DNA of 48,002 nucleotides. Origin: a virus. The translations under genes and the position numbers were made by a program. Under the pieces are notes generated by a model, which did not search any database, was not told the origin of the DNA, and saw only the letters and a list, made by a program, of their open reading frames with translations. The stretch covers positions 1 to 48,002 of the IMG/VR virus record IMGVR_UViG_3300044972_001626; one strand, written 5' to 3'. Positions 13,697 to 20,357 of this stretch are shown here, one piece after another (the first letter of the stretch is position 1; each line of letters starts with the position of its first letter).

Positions 13697-13999
13697 ATGG
13701 CGATTCTAAGTGACAGCGAGATTGCACAACTGCAATCGACAATCTTGGCAGCAGCACAGAGCAACAGGAAGCCGCAGATCAGCGAGATCCTCGCATCCGT
13801 TCAGTACGCAGTTCTGTCCGCTGTGGACGAGAGTGGCATGGTTTGGTATCAGGATGCGGAATGCCGCGAACTGATTATGCGCTCTCTTCACAAGTTGATG
13901 GACGATAACACTCCGGATATGTTCACTCCGGTTGAGAAGGCGTTGATCATCAACCTGATGGCATTGGGTCAGTTGGCAATCATGTTGGAAGGTGCATAA
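13697..13999 (+). CDS. hypothetical protein, 100 aa
   Basis: Unrecognised all-helical protein (MAILSDSEIAQLQSTILAAAQ...), with a strong AAGGAG ribosome-binding site immediately after the 13547 stop. Two-gene operon with the acidic protein. Confidence 0.7.
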   Translation: MAILSDSEIAQLQSTILAAAQSNRKPQISEILASVQYAVLSAVDESGMVWYQDAECRELIMRSLHKLMDDNTPDMFTPVEKALIINLMALGQLAIMLEGA

Positions 14000-14042
14000 A
14001 CCACTAGCCTTGATGTAAGTCAGTTAAACTAGAGCGCAGTAG

Positions 14043-14135
14043 ATGCTCGAAATTACGACTGCTGTTGGGGCAACCGTAGCCATCATAATCCTGATGAGCC
14101 GTACAAAACAGGTGAGCGGGTGGAGACCCGGCTGA
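14043..14135 (+). CDS. possible tiny membrane peptide, 30 aa
   Basis: A short frame with a hydrophobic stretch (TTAVGATVAIIILM) followed by a basic tail. No good ribosome-binding site and no promoter, so support is weak. A GGAGACCC/GGGTCTCC hairpin (14122-14147) overlaps its 3' end and precedes the tRNA. Confidence 0.3.
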   Translation: MLEITTAVGATVAIIILMSRTKQVSGWRPG

Positions 14136-14153
14136 AACAGGGTCTCCAAGTTT

Positions 14154-14226
14154 GGGATCGTAGCGCAGTTGGTAGCGCAGGAAACTTTTAATTTCTTGGT
14201 CGTGGGTTCGAGCCCCACCGATCCCA
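14154..14226 (+). tRNA. tRNA-Lys (UUU)
   Basis: Complete cloverleaf: acceptor GGGATCG/CGATCCC, D-arm GCGC/GCGC, anticodon loop CTTTTAA (anticodon UUU), T-arm GTGGG TTCGAGC CCCAC. The 3' CCA is not encoded. Reads AAA/AAG lysine codons. Confidence 0.95.
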
Positions 14227-14240
14227 CTAAAGGAGACACT

Positions 14241-14540
14241 ATGGCAACTGAGAACGAAACATCACAAATCGTTTACGACATTCCGCTCAAGGGTAACTAC
14301 ACAGAAGGAGAGAGAGAATACACATGGGAGCGTTTGGGTGGGTTTTACTACTTCATCCTGAACAGCGGTAGTGACCTCTGCATTGACTGTAGGTTTGGTG
14401 AGGACAACCTGCCAATCTTTGAGGATGTCAGTTGTGTCTCTGTTGGGCTGCGAGGCGCAGAGAGTTACCTGAGCGAGGAGTACTTCGACTACCTTGAACC
14501 CCTGATCGAACATTTCAAAACTTTTCCAATTATTCGTTGA
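14241..14540 (+). CDS. hypothetical protein, 99 aa
   Basis: Unrecognised. The start at 14241 follows AAAGGAGACACT; the same leader precedes the 15552 gene. Acidic protein with aromatic-rich core (GGFYYFILNSGSDLCIDCRFGED) holding a CIDC pair. It starts 14 bases after the tRNA-Lys, so both may be on one transcript. Confidence 0.7.
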   Translation: MATENETSQIVYDIPLKGNYTEGEREYTWERLGGFYYFILNSGSDLCIDCRFGEDNLPIFEDVSCVSVGLRGAESYLSEEYFDYLEPLIEHFKTFPIIR

Positions 14541-14565
14541 CATTCACCCCTAAATCGGATATCAT
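14537..14565 (+). promoter_or_regulatory. sigma70-like promoter, leaderless
   Basis: TTGACA (14537-14542), 17 bp, TATCAT (14560-14565). It overlaps the previous stop codon and ends 6 nt before the ATG at 14572. Confidence 0.75.
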
Positions 14566-14571
14566 ACTCGT

Positions 14572-14847
14572 ATGAAAGAGATCGACCTGTTTGAATTGGC
14601 TGAAGACATTCTCGCAAACCCTGATCTCGCTGAAAAGTGGGAGATGGGCGAAGTAGACTTGGGAGATATGTTTGCCACGGTGTACACCCTTGGTAACGAG
14701 GAGATCCTTGTTATCTTTCAGAACCATCTTAGCGGAGAAATTGAGAATGTCGAAACCTATGCAGACGAAGAAGAAGCCACGGAAGCCATTATCTCGCACC
14801 AAATCAGTCACCAAGAAGACGTTGACTACTACCGCACAGAGGACTAA
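14572..14847 (+). CDS. acidic hypothetical protein, 91 aa
   Basis: Unrecognised, strongly acidic (MKEIDLFELAEDILANPD..., DEEEATEAI). The start is fixed by the promoter spacing of 6 nt and there is no ribosome-binding site. Directly followed by the 14849 gene with one base between stop and start. Confidence 0.7.
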   Translation: MKEIDLFELAEDILANPDLAEKWEMGEVDLGDMFATVYTLGNEEILVIFQNHLSGEIENVETYADEEEATEAIISHQISHQEDVDYYRTED

Positions 14848-14848
14848 G

Positions 14849-15112
14849 ATGCCATCAACCGGATTTGCCAAAGCATTGAGTGACGGCATGATCGTTAAGG
14901 TTGTCTTTCGCAAGAAGGACGGAACCACTCGCACTCTGAACGGAACCACCGATCTCAAGAAGGTTCCCAAGGTTGACCACCCATCGAAGGATGGCAAGAA
15001 GGCAGACTCGCCCGGTGTTCAGCGAATCTACGATCTTGACATCGGTGAGTGGCGAAGCGTGATTCTGACCACGATCAAGAAGTGGGAACCAATCGAGTAC
15101 GAATTGGTATAA
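14849..15112 (+). CDS. SH3-like beta-barrel protein (DUF2693-like), 87 aa
   Basis: The pattern VKVVFRKKDGTTRTLNGT ... GVQRIYDLDIGEWRSVILTTI matches the small beta-barrel family often annotated DUF2693 in T4-like phages (recalled, not searched). The family's role is unknown. Start at 14849 follows the previous stop and is preferred over a frame that begins inside the upstream gene. Its stop codon is part of a TATAAT box for the following tRNA. Confidence 0.75.
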   Translation: MPSTGFAKALSDGMIVKVVFRKKDGTTRTLNGTTDLKKVPKVDHPSKDGKKADSPGVQRIYDLDIGEWRSVILTTIKKWEPIEYELV

Positions 15113-15113
15113 T
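15106..15113 (+). promoter_or_regulatory. extended -10 promoter for tRNA genes
   Basis: TGG-TATAAT (extended -10 type) at 15106-15113 overlaps the stop codon of the 14849 gene and lies 4 nt before the tRNA-Leu. No convincing -35 box. Confidence 0.4.
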
Positions 15114-15117
15114 GTGT

Positions 15118-15190
15118 GGCGCGGTAGACCAACGGCAGAGTCAACAGACTTAAAATCTGTCAAGTGTGGGTTCGAGTCCCACCCGCGCTA
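15118..15190 (+). tRNA. tRNA with anticodon UAA (Leu), short variable arm
   Basis: Acceptor GGCGCGG/CCGCGCT (one G-U pair), anticodon stem ACAGA/TCTGT with loop CTTAAAA (anticodon UAA, leucine codon UUA), T-arm GTGGG TTCGAGT CCCAC. The variable region is only 5 nt (CAAGT), whereas bacterial tRNA-Leu has a long variable arm. The D-stem has three clear pairs. Charging identity is therefore uncertain. Confidence 0.85.
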
Positions 15191-15195
15191 CCTCT

Positions 15196-15269
15196 ATTCC
15201 CGTAACTCAGTTGGATAGAGTAACAGATTTCTAATCTGTATGTCGTTGGTTCGAATCCAACCGGGAATG
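15196..15269 (+). tRNA. tRNA-Arg (UCU)
   Basis: Acceptor ATTCCCG/CGGGAAT, D-arm ACTC/GAGT, anticodon stem ACAGA/TCTGT with loop TTTCTAA (anticodon UCU), T-arm GTTGG TTCGAAT CCAAC. Reads AGA/AGG. Lies 5 bases after the tRNA-Leu. Confidence 0.95.
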
Positions 15270-15282
15270 CTTGACTTTCAAC

Positions 15283-15303
15283 AAAGGAGAGGATACAATG
15301 TAA
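15283..15303 (+). other. strong ribosome-binding site before an AUG-UAA mini-ORF
   Basis: AAAGGAGAGG followed 5 nt later by ATG TAA. A ribosome would start and stop at once. It may be the remnant of a lost gene or a translation-based regulatory site. The region 15270-15437 holds no other feature I can support. Confidence 0.4.
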
Positions 15304-15437
15304 TGTATATCACCACAAACAATATAATACTTTATTCGGGTTGACGGCATAACTGACCAGTGTGAACGGGTCAGGAACCGTATAGAGGTAGCCTATGGTT
15401 GCCCGGTTGGACACTCGCCGTAAGAGTAGTGTCATAC

Positions 15438-15513
15438 AGAAGGGTGGCTGAATTGTAGTTAGAGCGCGTGCCTTATAAGCGCGAATATGTGGGTGCAACT
15501 CCCGCCCCTTCTA
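15438..15513 (+). tRNA. tRNA-Ile (UAU)
   Basis: Acceptor AGAAGGG/CCCTTCT, anticodon stem CGTGC/GCGCG with loop CTTATAA (anticodon UAU), T-arm GTGGG TGCAACT CCCGC with one G-U pair. The T-loop is TGCAACT rather than TTCRANY. Reads the rare AUA codon. Confidence 0.85.
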
Positions 15514-15551
15514 TTCGTGATTGGTTTACTACATTTTACAAAGGAGACACT

Positions 15552-15815
15552 ATGGTTACAGCAGATAACATTGGATGGTTTGTGGCAGGGTTGATGGTTG
15601 TTGTGTTCGTAGCGTACTACATTAAGTCGATGGCAAAGAACTTTCGGGCAGAGATGCTTCAACGCATCGAGGAGATTGACCTCGGACTCAGCCGTGAATT
15701 GGAACAAGTCCACATTAACCACGACAAACGCTTTACACGCATTGAGAACACCATTGTTCGTATGAGAGATCAATGCGACAAGAGTCCTTGTTGCGTTAAC
15801 GAATACCCTTCGTAA
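15552..15815 (+). CDS. small membrane-anchored coiled-coil protein, 87 aa
   Basis: An N-terminal membrane helix (about residues 7-25, WFVAGLMVVVFVAYYI) is followed by a charged coiled coil and a short Cys-containing tail (DKSPCCVNEYPS). AAAGGAGACACT ribosome-binding site. Likely an inner-membrane protein with a cytoplasmic coil; function unknown. Ends at an intrinsic terminator. Confidence 0.7.
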   Translation: MVTADNIGWFVAGLMVVVFVAYYIKSMAKNFRAEMLQRIEEIDLGLSRELEQVHINHDKRFTRIENTIVRMRDQCDKSPCCVNEYPS

Positions 15816-15840
15816 GGTTGTTCAACTCCCGCTTTCCCCT

Positions 15841-15876
15841 CACACCGAAGTCAGAGTCGGTGTGGGGTTATTTTAT
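15841..15876 (+). terminator. intrinsic terminator
   Basis: CACACCGA pairs with TCGGTGTG, followed by GGGGTTATTTTATTT. The 330-base gap 15816-16145 otherwise contains element G and the leader of the 16146 gene. Confidence 0.8.
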
Positions 15877-15925
15877 TTAAAATTATTTTATATTAATTTA
15901 TTATTAATTTTTATTATCGGACGTA

Positions 15926-16002
15926 CTATCGGCTAAAATTGTTGCGAAGCAACGCCGATAGGCCAGGATGGCGCATTATACCACAAAGCACACAGATGTC
16001 AA
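15926..16002 (-). promoter_or_regulatory. boundary element G: leftward promoter + hairpin
   Basis: Minus strand TTGACA (16002-15997), 16 bp, TATAAT (15980-15975), then CTATCGGC/GCCGATAG enclosing GTTGCGAAGCAAC. Strongest -10 of the seven elements. Confidence 0.8.
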
Positions 16003-16062
16003 GAAAAATCTCCTCGGATTTTAAATATATTTTTTTATCAATCTTGAAAAAAATGCGAGGTA

Positions 16063-16123
16063 TTGACTAGCAATCTTGTACAAGTTCGGTTACCATATAC
16101 ACATCACGAGGATCGTCCTTGTG
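16063..16123 (+). promoter_or_regulatory. leader of the CobS-like gene with 5' stem-loop
   Basis: A stem-loop CACGAGGA / TCCTTGTG with loop TCG (16105-16123) matches the 5' stem-loops of the other units. TACCAT (16091-16096) is a plausible -10, but TTGACT at 16063 is 22 bp away and TTGTAC at 16076 is 9 bp away, so the promoter is atypical. The CTTGTACAAG palindrome (16075-16084) could be an operator. Confidence 0.5.
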
Positions 16124-16145
16124 CCGAAGCAACAGAAGGAACCGT

Positions 16146-17114
16146 ATGACAGACTCACAGATCAATCTCGCAATGAACAGCAACCTGACCGGAGAGAAGG
16201 GGAGCCTCATCCCCGCCATCACTCCATCGTATGTCCCTTGGGGTCATCACGATGATGTCGAGAAGTTTGTTCGCAACAACGACTTCACCACTCTGTATGT
16301 TACCGGGCTGTCCGGTAATGGTAAGACCACTATGGTTGAGCAAGCCTGTGCTAATGCCAATCGTGAGTGCATTCGTGCCAACATCACAGCAGAGACAGAC
16401 GAGGACGATCTCATTGGTGGTTTCCGTCTTCACAATGGTTCGACCGTGTTCGTGTACGGTGCTGCCATCGAAGCAATGAAGCGTGGGGCTGTTCTCCTCT
16501 TGGATGAGGTGGATCTTGCCTCTGAGCGCATCATGTGCTTGCAGCCAGTCTTGGAGGGCAAGGGTATCTTCATCAAGAAGATTTCGGAGTTCGTGCGCCC
16601 TGCTCCGGGGTTCATGATTGTGGCAACTGCCAACACTAAGGGTGACGGTGGTGGGGACGATCAGTTCGTGGGAACACGGGTTCAGAACGAAGCGTTCTTG
16701 GATCGGTTCGATTACACCTACGAGCAGGACTATGCTCCTCGTGCAGTCGAGACTCGCATTGTGATTCGGATGATGTCTGAGCGCAACTGTCGGGATGACG
16801 ATTTCGCCAACTACCTGACGAAGTGGGCTGAAACCATTCGTAAGGGGTACGCGGAAGGTGCCTTGGACAAGATTGTCTCCACTCGCCGTCTACTTGGAAT
16901 CGTGAAGGGTTACGCTGTGTTCCGCGACAAGGAGAAGGCAGTTCGCCTGTCCCTGAATCGGTTCGACAGAGACACTCAGGAAGCGTTTTGGAATCTTTAC
17001 ACCAAGATTGATCCAACGATCAATCCAATCCCGGAGGCTGTGGTCGTTCCATCTGCCCCGGTCATCGAAGAAGTGGTTAAGCAAACCACCATGCCTACTA
17101 CAGTCAGTATCTAA
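16146..17114 (+). CDS. cobS: CobS/MoxR-like AAA+ ATPase, 322 aa
   Basis: Walker A GLSGNGKTT (about residues 58-66) and Walker B GAVLLLDEVD, with an arginine-rich C-terminal lid region, match the CobS/MoxR branch of AAA+ ATPases carried by many T4-like phages. In bacteria CobS joins CobT and CobN in ATP-dependent cobalt insertion during B12 synthesis; MoxR/vWA pairs in general remodel protein complexes. Start at 16146 follows AAGGAACC; a frame nine codons longer is less likely. It lies upstream of the vWA/HEXXH protein, its expected partner. Which function applies in the phage is not known. Confidence 0.85.
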   Translation: MTDSQINLAMNSNLTGEKGSLIPAITPSYVPWGHHDDVEKFVRNNDFTTLYVTGLSGNGKTTMVEQACANANRECIRANITAETDEDDLIGGFRLHNGSTVFVYGAAIEAMKRGAVLLLDEVDLASERIMCLQPVLEGKGIFIKKISEFVRPAPGFMIVATANTKGDGGGDDQFVGTRVQNEAFLDRFDYTYEQDYAPRAVETRIVIRMMSERNCRDDDFANYLTKWAETIRKGYAEGALDKIVSTRRLLGIVKGYAVFRDKEKAVRLSLNRFDRDTQEAFWNLYTKIDPTINPIPEAVVVPSAPVIEEVVKQTTMPTTVSI

Positions 17115-17129
17115 CAAGGAGTCACTACC

Positions 17130-17408
17130 ATGCCGTATGTCAATAAGAGAAATCGTTATATCGCAGCCGCAAAGTCTTTCGCAGAGAACAATCGCCCCAC
17201 TAGTCCGGGTCGTATCGCACGCAATGAACCTGCGAGTTACCTGTTCGAGAAGTGGGAACTGCTTGCCATCGCCAACAAGATTGGCATGAAGGGCGTTCCA
17301 ACATGGGTACTGAAGGATTGCGCTACTGACATCACCAACCTCTCACGGGGTGCCAAGATGTTCGATATGTCCGCCTTGATCGCTGCCAGTACCGCAGCCT
17401 CCGTCTGA
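17130..17408 (+). CDS. hypothetical basic protein, 92 aa
   Basis: Unrecognised. Starts MPYVNKRNRYIAAAKSF with AAGGAG upstream, 15 bases after the CobS-like gene, so co-transcribed with it. Basic N-terminus, helical. It sits between the ATPase and the CobT-like gene and may be an adaptor, but that is only position-based. Confidence 0.7.
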   Translation: MPYVNKRNRYIAAAKSFAENNRPTSPGRIARNEPASYLFEKWELLAIANKIGMKGVPTWVLKDCATDITNLSRGAKMFDMSALIAASTAASV

Positions 17409-17465
17409 TCCTTTTGCTTCGCGGTGGGGAGAGTAGAAATTATCATAATTTTCTGCTCTCCCCTC

Positions 17466-17493
17466 TTGACCCGCATTCCAATTCTGATACCAT
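17466..17493 (+). promoter_or_regulatory. sigma70-like promoter, leaderless
   Basis: TTGACC (17466-17471), 16 bp, TACCAT (17488-17493). The -10 box ends 7 nt before the ATG at 17501. Confidence 0.7.
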
Positions 17494-17500
17494 AAACAAC

Positions 17501-19687
17501 ATGAACACCTCTACATCATTGTTCGCTCGTGCCCTCGCAAGCGAGAACATCTTCGTCAACCTCGACACCACAGCCCCTACTGCTTCATTCGATATGGAGA
17601 GTCGTACTCTGACCATTCCGGATTGGAAGACATCCCAAGCACTCAAGGATATGATCATCGCCCATGAGGTCGGTCATGCCCTGTACACTCCCGCTGAGGA
17701 GTTCCTTGCCTCGCTCGACAGCGCAAAGGAGCGCAAACTTCATCCGCAGGGCTACAAAGCCTGTATCAACAGCATCGAGGATGCCCGTATCGAGCGCATG
17801 ATCAAGGAGAAGTTCCCCGGCTGTCGGCGTGACTTCTTTGAAGGCTACAAGGAGATTCTCGCCCTTGACATCTTTGAACTGAAGGACACTCCGGTCAGCA
17901 CGATGTCGATCATTGATCGCATCAACCTGTACTTCAAGTTTGGTGTCTTCGGTCTGATGTCCTTCGACTTCAGCCCCGCTGAACAGAAGATCATTGATCG
18001 CGTATCGACTGTCAAGACCTATGCCGAAGTGGTCAAGATCGCGGACGATCTGTTCATGTTGGCAAAGGAGGAGATGGATGAGAAGCCTGATTCATCCCCA
18101 TCTAATGATCTTGGCGAATTGATGGACAAGAAGTTCATGCGTGATGGCAAGGATTTGACGGATGCAGACCAGTACAGCACAAAGCGTGAAGACTTTCCGT
18201 ATATGTCGTACTCGCTGCCCAAGGTGGATTCATCGCTTTGCATCGTTGGCTTTCAGGAAGTCATTGATGACTATGCCTTCAAGACTATTAGACTTCAAGA
18301 CAATCCACGCAAGAACAAGGATTGGATCTCAGAGGTCAAGACCATGATCGCTACCACAGAGGTTGAATTGTCAACCTTCCGCAAGGAAGTGGACAAGAGC
18401 ATCAAGGAATTGGCTGCTCAGTTTGAACGCCGTAAGGCAGCAGCAGAGATTCGCAATGAGCGCATGAAGGAGAGCGGAAACCTCAATCCGGATCGTCTTC
18501 ATCAGTACAAGACGCATGACGATATCTTCCTTCGCAACCTTGTGAAGTTTGAGGGCAAGAAGCACGGCATGGTCTTCCTGATTGATTGGTCGGGCAGTAT
18601 GTCATGCTGTTCAGACAATGTGATTCGTCAGACTCTGCTGCTCGTTGGCTTCTGCCGTAAGGTCAAGATTCCATACGAAGTGTTCCTGTATACCGATTGT
18701 CAGGACAAGACACAGAGGATTCCCGGTGCTGTGGAGACTGCTCGTTTGGAAGCAGAGAAGGCAGAGATTTACAAAAAGATTTATCCAAACCACCCTTCTC
18801 GTCATTCCACCTTTGGTAATGCAAAGGATGAGAAGGATTCCCTAAACTTCGTGCATACCAATTTGGTGCAGGTTCTCAGCAGCACCATGACGGATGCAGA
18901 GCAGAAGGAGATGGAAAAATTGCTGTGGTTGGCAGGTGGTTCAAGCAGTAATCGTAAGGATTACACCTATGCCATCAACGAAGTGATTCCGTCAGCATTG
19001 CACATGGGTGGAACGCCTACGGTGGAAGCCATGATGATTCTGCATGACTTCCTGCCGAAGTTCATCGCCAAGACCGGATCGCAGATCACTTCGCTGATCA
19101 TGGTCACGGATGGTGAGCCGAATCATCAGAGTATCTCAGGCAAAAGGTCTTACAATGCAGTCAAGGGATTGCGTATTCAGCATATGGCAACAGGTCGGAT
19201 GGTCACCATACCATCGGACACTCGCACGGGCGTGGACAGCCTTGGGCTTCAGTTGCAATACTTCATGGCATCGGAGATGCAGAGAATGGGCGTTACTACC
19301 ATTGGGTTCTCCATCGGTGGCATGACGGGCGTGGGTGCATCGCTGTTTACGAAATTGATTCGTAATCCGAAACAGGTCTACCCAAGCAACATGACTCGCA
19401 AGGAGTATGCGGAAGCACAGAAGTCAGAAGTGTCAGATGTCAATCGTGAGTACAACACGGACAATTTCTACCCTGCTCTTCCGGAGTTGACTCCCGGTTT
19501 CCATGAGTATTACATCGTCCGTCCTTTGCGCCCTGCTGCTGATGTCCTGCCTGAATTGGTCGGAACACTTACCAAGATTCGCAATACTTTCATCAAGAGC
19601 ATGACCAATCGTATGGTCAGTCGAGTGTTCTTGAATCGCTTCGCCAATCTTGTGGCAGGTCATCTGCCCAAGAAGGGCAAGCGGTAG
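17501..19687 (+). CDS. cobT: CobT-like protein with HEXXH and vWA domains, 728 aa
   Basis: N-terminal zinc-peptidase-like motif AHEVGHALYTP (HEVGH at about 55-59) followed by NSIEDARIER (about 90-99), where the acidic residue could be a third zinc ligand. A long helical middle follows, then a vWA domain with MIDAS motif DWSGSMS, the conserved Thr in GGTPTVEA and MVTDGEPN. The overall plan matches CobT-type/vWA partners of CobS-like AAA+ ATPases. The start is fixed at 17501 by the promoter 7 nt upstream; a frame 87 bases longer includes the promoter. Own promoter despite following the ATPase operon. A role as protease or remodelling factor seems at least as likely as cobalt chelation. Confidence 0.85.
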   Translation: MNTSTSLFARALASENIFVNLDTTAPTASFDMESRTLTIPDWKTSQALKDMIIAHEVGHALYTPAEEFLASLDSAKERKLHPQGYKACINSIEDARIERMIKEKFPGCRRDFFEGYKEILALDIFELKDTPVSTMSIIDRINLYFKFGVFGLMSFDFSPAEQKIIDRVSTVKTYAEVVKIADDLFMLAKEEMDEKPDSSPSNDLGELMDKKFMRDGKDLTDADQYSTKREDFPYMSYSLPKVDSSLCIVGFQEVIDDYAFKTIRLQDNPRKNKDWISEVKTMIATTEVELSTFRKEVDKSIKELAAQFERRKAAAEIRNERMKESGNLNPDRLHQYKTHDDIFLRNLVKFEGKKHGMVFLIDWSGSMSCCSDNVIRQTLLLVGFCRKVKIPYEVFLYTDCQDKTQRIPGAVETARLEAEKAEIYKKIYPNHPSRHSTFGNAKDEKDSLNFVHTNLVQVLSSTMTDAEQKEMEKLLWLAGGSSSNRKDYTYAINEVIPSALHMGGTPTVEAMMILHDFLPKFIAKTGSQITSLIMVTDGEPNHQSISGKRSYNAVKGLRIQHMATGRMVTIPSDTRTGVDSLGLQLQYFMASEMQRMGVTTIGFSIGGMTGVGASLFTKLIRNPKQVYPSNMTRKEYAEAQKSEVSDVNREYNTDNFYPALPELTPGFHEYYIVRPLRPAADVLPELVGTLTKIRNTFIKSMTNRMVSRVFLNRFANLVAGHLPKKGKR

Positions 19688-19714
19688 AGACAAACAGTAA
19701 CCGTAGAGGGTTCG

Positions 19715-19752
19715 CCACCTAGACTGTCAAGAGTCTAGGTGGTTTTATTTTA
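19715..19752 (+). terminator. intrinsic terminator of cobT
   Basis: CCACCTAGAC pairs with GTCTAGGTGG, followed by TTTTATTTTATT. Confidence 0.9.
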
Positions 19753-19755
19753 TTC

Positions 19756-20026
19756 CCACCCAGGGAGAGCGCCTGGGAGCCCAGAATAAAAAATAATAAT
19801 TATCGGACTTTGTACTATCAGCCACAGCCTATCAACAAAAAAATTCGTGATAACTCAAATTTTGACCTTGACACAGCCCTTCGCGTATGGTAGAATATAG
19901 TTCCCGCGCACTCAAAAAGCCGATAGGTCGCGTCCAATAATACCCTGTCACAAACAATTTAAAAAAATCTGTGATAACCTAAAGTTTGACCTTGACTATT
20001 GTAATAAGTTTGCTATGTGGTATAAT
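19756..20026 (+). promoter_or_regulatory. geneless region with tandem promoters
   Basis: The 346-base gap 19688-20033 holds two rightward promoters: TTGACA-17-TAGAAT (19868-19896) and TTGTAA-16-TATAAT (19999-20026). Each is preceded by a related sequence (GTGATAAC...TTTGACCTTGAC), so the promoter region was duplicated. A decayed copy of the boundary element (ATTATCGGAC, GTACTATCAGCC, GCCGATAGG) is split around the first promoter. No ORF follows the first promoter. Confidence 0.6.
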
Positions 20027-20033
20027 ATGGTAT

Positions 20034-20357
20034 ATGAGTGTTATCAGACCAACCACCTCTCGCCCCTTGCAGTCTGGGCTTGAGAGCGTGAACCCAGAAC
20101 CCTCTAGAGTTCCGCAAGACCAATCTTCTGCTACTTCGGCGCATCTGCCTCTGTCCATGGTATCTTCTGATACCTTGGTGTATATTGAAACTCCTGTGGA
20201 CGGTATTCAGGACGATATCCATGGACAGAGAACAGATGTATTATTCGCCAATGTACTATCAGCCTATCGGCACTCTATACCATACCAGTCTGAATGCTCT
20301 TGTATGCCAGCGAGCTCTCAAATACTCGGACGGTATTCAAAAAGGAGAGGATTGTAG
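20034..20357 (+). CDS. hypothetical protein, 107 aa (uncertain)
   Basis: Unrecognised, Ser/Pro/Gln-rich. Supported by a promoter whose -10 box ends 7 nt before the ATG, as at other leaderless genes here. Against it: low-complexity composition and a long inverted repeat inside the frame (CTCTGTCCATGG near 20149 and CCATGGACAGAG near 20217), so a structured RNA is an alternative. Confidence 0.45.
   Translation: MSVIRPTTSRPLQSGLESVNPEPSRVPQDQSSATSAHLPLSMVSSDTLVYIETPVDGIQDDIHGQRTDVLFANVLSAYRHSIPYQSECSCMPASSQILGRYSKRRGL

Noticed and set aside
15304-15437. Possible extra tRNA between tRNA-Arg and tRNA-Ile
   Set aside because: No T-arm (GGTTCRANTCC) and no acceptor pairing could be found.
6785-16002. 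The seven CTATCGGC elements as insertion sequences or MITEs
   Set aside because: No target-site duplications or terminal inverted repeats beyond the hairpin; fixed 16-bp promoter spacing and a fixed place between operons fit a regulatory element better.
16636-17016. 126-codon leftward ORF within the CobS-like gene
   Set aside because: Overlaps a well-supported AAA+ gene; its composition is that of an antisense frame.
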